Shown here: piece by piece, positions 38,478-40,936 of the stretch | Numbering within the stretch: the stretch's first letter is position 1 | How the letters are laid out: the number at the start of each line of letters is the position of its first letter | DNA from: Nocardioides sp. | Lineage (GTDB): Bacteria > Actinomycetota > Actinomycetes > Propionibacteriales > Nocardioidaceae | Reading direction: 5' to 3' | Assembly (NCBI RefSeq): GCF_014360585.1 | Contig: NZ_JACIXG010000046.1 | Coordinates: forward strand, 1 to 40,936 | DNA: 40,936 nucleotides | Notes under the pieces: model-generated | The model's input: only the letters and a program-made list of their open reading frames with translations | What the model was told of the DNA's origin: nothing | Databases searched by the model: none | Made by a program: the position numbers and the translations under genes

Positions 38478-39219
38478 TGCGTCCGCGACCCGCAAGAGCC
38501 CCATCGTCCCGCTAGTAGTCGCCGCGGTAGCCCTTGTTGCGGTGGTCCTTACTCTCGTCACCTCCCGAGGCGAGGGGAGCGACGGGCCAACAGCGGCGGA
38601 GAGCGGGACAGGTGCGGCGGGCGCCCAGGCCGAGGGCCATGCTCTCGACGACGCTTGGGCGCAGCTGGTCAGGGGCGAGGAGGGCGACCCGATGGCGCTC
38701 GGCGATGTGGATGCACCGGTCGTGATGATCTCCTACTCCGAGTTCCAGTGCCCGTTCTGCGGCAAGTACGCCCGAGACACGGAGCCGATCCTCGTCGAGA
38801 AGTACGTCGACTCCGGGGTGCTGCGCATCGAGTGGCGAGATTTCCCCTACCTCGGGCCTGAGTCGACTACGGCTGCCCAGGCTGGCCGCGCGGCGGCTGC
38901 CCAGGGCAAGTTTTGGGAGTTCAGCAAGCTCATGTACGACAACCAGCTGCCGCCTAACAGCGGAAAGCTGACAGAGGACTACCTGGTCTCGATTGCCGAC
39001 GACCTCGACCTGGACACCAACGAATTCCGCAAGGACATGGTCGCTCGCGGCACAAAGGATGCGATCAAGCAGGACCTCGCCGAAGGCCAGGCGATCGGGG
39101 TGACCGGGACGCCTGCCTTCATCATCAACGGCGTGCCGGTCATCGGCGCCCAGCCCACCGAAGTCTTCGAGCAGGCTATCGAGAAGGCCGCGGAGGAGAC
39201 GGACGCAGACGGCTCATGA
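38470..39219 (+). CDS. Membrane-anchored DsbA-like thiol-disulfide oxidoreductase
   Basis: 249 residues: an N-terminal signal anchor (IVPLVVAAVALVAVVLTLV), a Gly/Ala-rich linker, then a thioredoxin-fold DsbA/DsbG-like domain. The active site is Cys94-Pro-Phe-Cys97 (SEFQCPFCGKY) and the cis-proline loop is VTGTPAFIINGVPV; the helical insertion lies between (about 125-190). It acts outside the cytoplasmic membrane as an oxidant or isomerase of disulfides. GGAGG (38457-38461) precedes the ATG. The stop overlaps the ccdA-like start (ATGA), giving an electron-transfer pair. Confidence 0.94.
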   Translation: MPDASATRKSPIVPLVVAAVALVAVVLTLVTSRGEGSDGPTAAESGTGAAGAQAEGHALDDAWAQLVRGEEGDPMALGDVDAPVVMISYSEFQCPFCGKYARDTEPILVEKYVDSGVLRIEWRDFPYLGPESTTAAQAGRAAAAQGKFWEFSKLMYDNQLPPNSGKLTEDYLVSIADDLDLDTNEFRKDMVARGTKDAIKQDLAEGQAIGVTGTPAFIINGVPVIGAQPTEVFEQAIEKAAEETDADGS

Positions 39220-40070
39220 CAGAAGTGAGCCTGATCGCGGCACTGGCAGCCGGCGTCCTCGCACTGCTCTCGCCGTGCAGCGCACTTCTGGTGCCGTCCT
39301 TTTTCGCCTATGCGTTCGGCACGACGCGGGCGTTGCTGGGACGCACCTCCGTCTTCTACCTCGGCCTGTGTGCCACCTTGGTCCCGCTTGGCACCGGCGC
39401 CGGCGCTGCCAGTACCTTCTTTTATGGACACCGCGCGACGCTGATCAGCGTCGCGGGCTGGCTGATCATCGGGTTCGGAGTCATGCAGCTCCTCGGCCGC
39501 GGGTTCACACTCCCGTTCGCGCAACGGCTCAACAACGCCGTGGCTCGACGCGGCGGCACCGGATGGGTCTCGACGGCCCTGCTCGGGGCTGTCTATGGAC
39601 TGGCCGGATTCTGCTCCGGCCCTGTCCTGGGCGCCATTCTCACCGTCGCCGCTACGCAGGGTTCGCCCTGGCACGGCGGGGTCCTGCTGGCCGTCTACGC
39701 CTTAGGCATGGCGATGCCGGTATTCGTGCTCGCCTTGCTGTGGGATCGGTTTGACCTCGGTCACAAGAAGTGGCTGCGCGGCCGGTCGTGGCACTGGGGG
39801 ATCTTCACCGTCCACACCACTAACCTGGCGTCGGGGTTGCTGTTCGTGGCGATAGGTGCGCTGTTCCTCCGCTACGACGGGACAGCCGGGCTGACTGGGG
39901 CACTCGGCTTCGGCGACCTAACCGACCTGGAGTTCATCGCCCAGCAGAAGATCTCTGAGTGGACCGAGCACATCCCAGCCTGGCTGGTCTTGACCATTGT
40001 GGCCGCCGCAGCAGGCTGGATCGCCTTCAGGAGAACGCGGCGGCCGCACGGGCACGATGGCGATTGCTGA
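39216..40070 (+). CDS. CcdA/DsbD-type transmembrane thiol-electron transporter
   Basis: 284 residues with about six to seven membrane helices. The two conserved cysteines of the family are present: ALLSPCSALLVPSFFAYAFG in helix 1 and GLAGFCSGPVLGAILTVAAT in helix 4. The family passes electrons from cytoplasmic thioredoxin to extracytoplasmic thiol proteins, here most likely the adjacent DsbA-like protein. ATG overlaps the upstream stop. Last gene of the operon; it converges on the cytochrome oxidase gene with a 224-bp gap that shows no further gene. Confidence 0.92.
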   Translation: MTEVSLIAALAAGVLALLSPCSALLVPSFFAYAFGTTRALLGRTSVFYLGLCATLVPLGTGAGAASTFFYGHRATLISVAGWLIIGFGVMQLLGRGFTLPFAQRLNNAVARRGGTGWVSTALLGAVYGLAGFCSGPVLGAILTVAATQGSPWHGGVLLAVYALGMAMPVFVLALLWDRFDLGHKKWLRGRSWHWGIFTVHTTNLASGLLFVAIGALFLRYDGTAGLTGALGFGDLTDLEFIAQQKISEWTEHIPAWLVLTIVAAAAGWIAFRRTRRPHGHDGDC

Positions 40071-40294
40071 AGGTCAGGCCTCGCTTCGGCGTGTTCCGTT
40101 CTGCGTAGGCAGCTTGGTCGCTGTCAACGGGTGCCAGTCCTGAAGATGGGCGATCGGCCGAACGTTGGCCTTCAGCCTCAGTCGGGGCATATTCGCAGCA
40201 ACGACAGCGGGACGATCAGCAGCGCGACTTGTGGGAATTCCGGGAGGATACGAAGGTGGGCGGATCGGTCAGCCCACCTTCTTGCTGCTCTTCC

Positions 40295-40936
40295 TCACCG
40301 GCGCTCGCCGTCGTGTGCGGCCTGGGCGGGCTGCTTCGTCTCCAGCGCGGCGATCTCGGGGTGGTGGAGGTCGAAGGCCGGGGACTCCGAGCGGATCTTC
40401 GGGATGGAGGTGAAGTTGTGGCGCGGCGCGGGGCAGGCTGTTGCCCACTCCAGCGAGCGGCCCCAGCCCCAGGGGTCGTCCACGGTCACCAGCGGTGCCT
40501 TGCGGGAGATGTAGAGGTTGTAGAAGAAGGGCAGCATCGACAGGCTCAGCAGGAACGCGCCCATGGTTGAGACCTGGTTCAGGAAGGTGAATCCGTCGCT
40601 GGGCAGGTAGTCGGCGATGCGTCGCTGCATGCCGTCGACGCCGAGCCAGTGCTGGACCAGGAAGGTGGTGTGGAAGCCGACGAACAGCAGCCAGAAGTGG
40701 ACCTTGCCGAGGCGCTCGTCGAGCATCCGGCCGGTCATCTTCGGCCACCAGAAGTAGAACCCGGCGAACATTGCGAACACGACGGTCCCGAAGACCGTGT
40801 AATGGAAGTGGGCGACCACGAAGTAGGAGTCGGAGACCTGGAAGTCGAGCGGCGGGCTCGCCAGGATGATGCCGGTCAGACCACCGAAGAGGAAGGTCGT
40901 CAGGAAGCCGATCGACCACAGCATCGGGGTGTCGAA
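40295..40936 (-). CDS. ctaD: Cytochrome c oxidase subunit I (CtaD), C-terminal part
   Basis: 213 residues up to the right edge; the N-terminus lies beyond the window. Visible parts are the segment [16 protein letters not shown], the heme a/a3 ligand region [14 protein letters not shown] with both histidines, [16 protein letters not shown], the helix [20 protein letters not shown] with GMQRRIADY, and the cytoplasmic tail [17 protein letters not shown]. This is the catalytic subunit of the aa3 oxidase. Whether it is the housekeeping copy or a second copy travelling with ctaG/DUF2243 cannot be decided here. Confidence 0.95.
   Translation of the reverse strand, partial: FDTPMLWSIGFLTTFLFGGLTGIILASPPLDFQVSDSYFVVAHFHYTVFGTVVFAMFAGFYFWWPKMTGRMLDERLGKVHFWLLFVGFHTTFLVQHWLGVDGMQRRIADYLPSDGFTFLNQVSTMGAFLLSLSMLPFFYNLYISRKAPLVTVDDPWGWGRSLEWATACPAPRHNFTSIPKIRSESPAFDLHHPEIAALETKQPAQAAHDGERR

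Noticed and set aside
34001..40936. Right-hand att repeat of the tRNA-Ala 3' end
   Set aside because: I looked for GGTTCGAATCCCC-like sequence through the right part of the window and found none; the element's far end is probably outside.

Overview
The window reads as the chromosome of a high-GC actinobacterium, most likely Nocardioides or a close relative in the Nocardioidaceae. This is inferred from the strong G/C third-position bias, a DtxR/IdeR regulator with every metal ligand conserved, LytR-CpsA-Psr and GlpR/SepX-type genes, the mycobacterial-like block fthC-UGPase-moeA(glp)-rimJ-glpR, and the many GTG starts. No rRNA or CRISPR is present. There are two tRNAs.

Layout. 1-6174: a secreted subtilase (cut by the left edge), then tetR and a heterodimeric ABC exporter in one operon behind a TetR-like palindrome. 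6175-7004: a gene-poor stretch holding a possible tiny transcription unit (promoter, Shine-Dalgarno matching the whole 16S tail, 12-codon ORF, hairpin), a cluster of GTCGAG-type repeats and a long inverted repeat. 7005-8267: a DUF222/HNH (13E12-type) gene. 8902-11015: a drug-efflux MFS gene and its marR. 11197-15607: dtxR, a small unknown gene, then a reverse-strand operon (DosR-like response regulator, DUF2277, sirtuin) and a Rv2449c/Rv2953-like reductase. 15638-19831: tRNA-Arg(CCU), an LCP ligase, mscL, a SAF/CpaB-like protein and an FmdB/Ruc-type chaperone with a CIRCE-like operator. 19891-25736: 5-formyl-THF cyclo-ligase, a eukaryotic-type UDP-glucose pyrophosphorylase, moeA/glp, moaC, mogA, a RimJ-like acetyltransferase and a GlpR/SepX-like divisome membrane protein.

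From tRNA-Ala(CGC) at 25791 rightwards the content becomes accessory: an excisionase-like HTH protein, a tyrosine integrase, an XRE regulator, a sigma-like protein of unknown role, two HTH proteins and a MobF relaxase-helicase. This is the layout of an actinobacterial integrative mobilizable or conjugative element in a tRNA gene. Past the relaxase lies a truncated cydA, then ctaG and DUF2243. Divergent from these is a tight operon (DsrE-like, small ORF, ArsR-rhodanese fusion, CxxC membrane protein, DsbA-like, CcdA-like), and the right edge cuts a cytochrome c oxidase subunit I gene. Together these look like a thiol/sulfane-sulfur redox and terminal-oxidase module carried as cargo or lying beside the element. 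The far end of the element is not in the window.

The least explained structure is a 45-nt hairpin that ends directly at the ATG of two unrelated genes (dtxR and the rimJ-like gene, 13 kb apart). It contains the Shine-Dalgarno and shows two compensatory base-pair swaps between copies.
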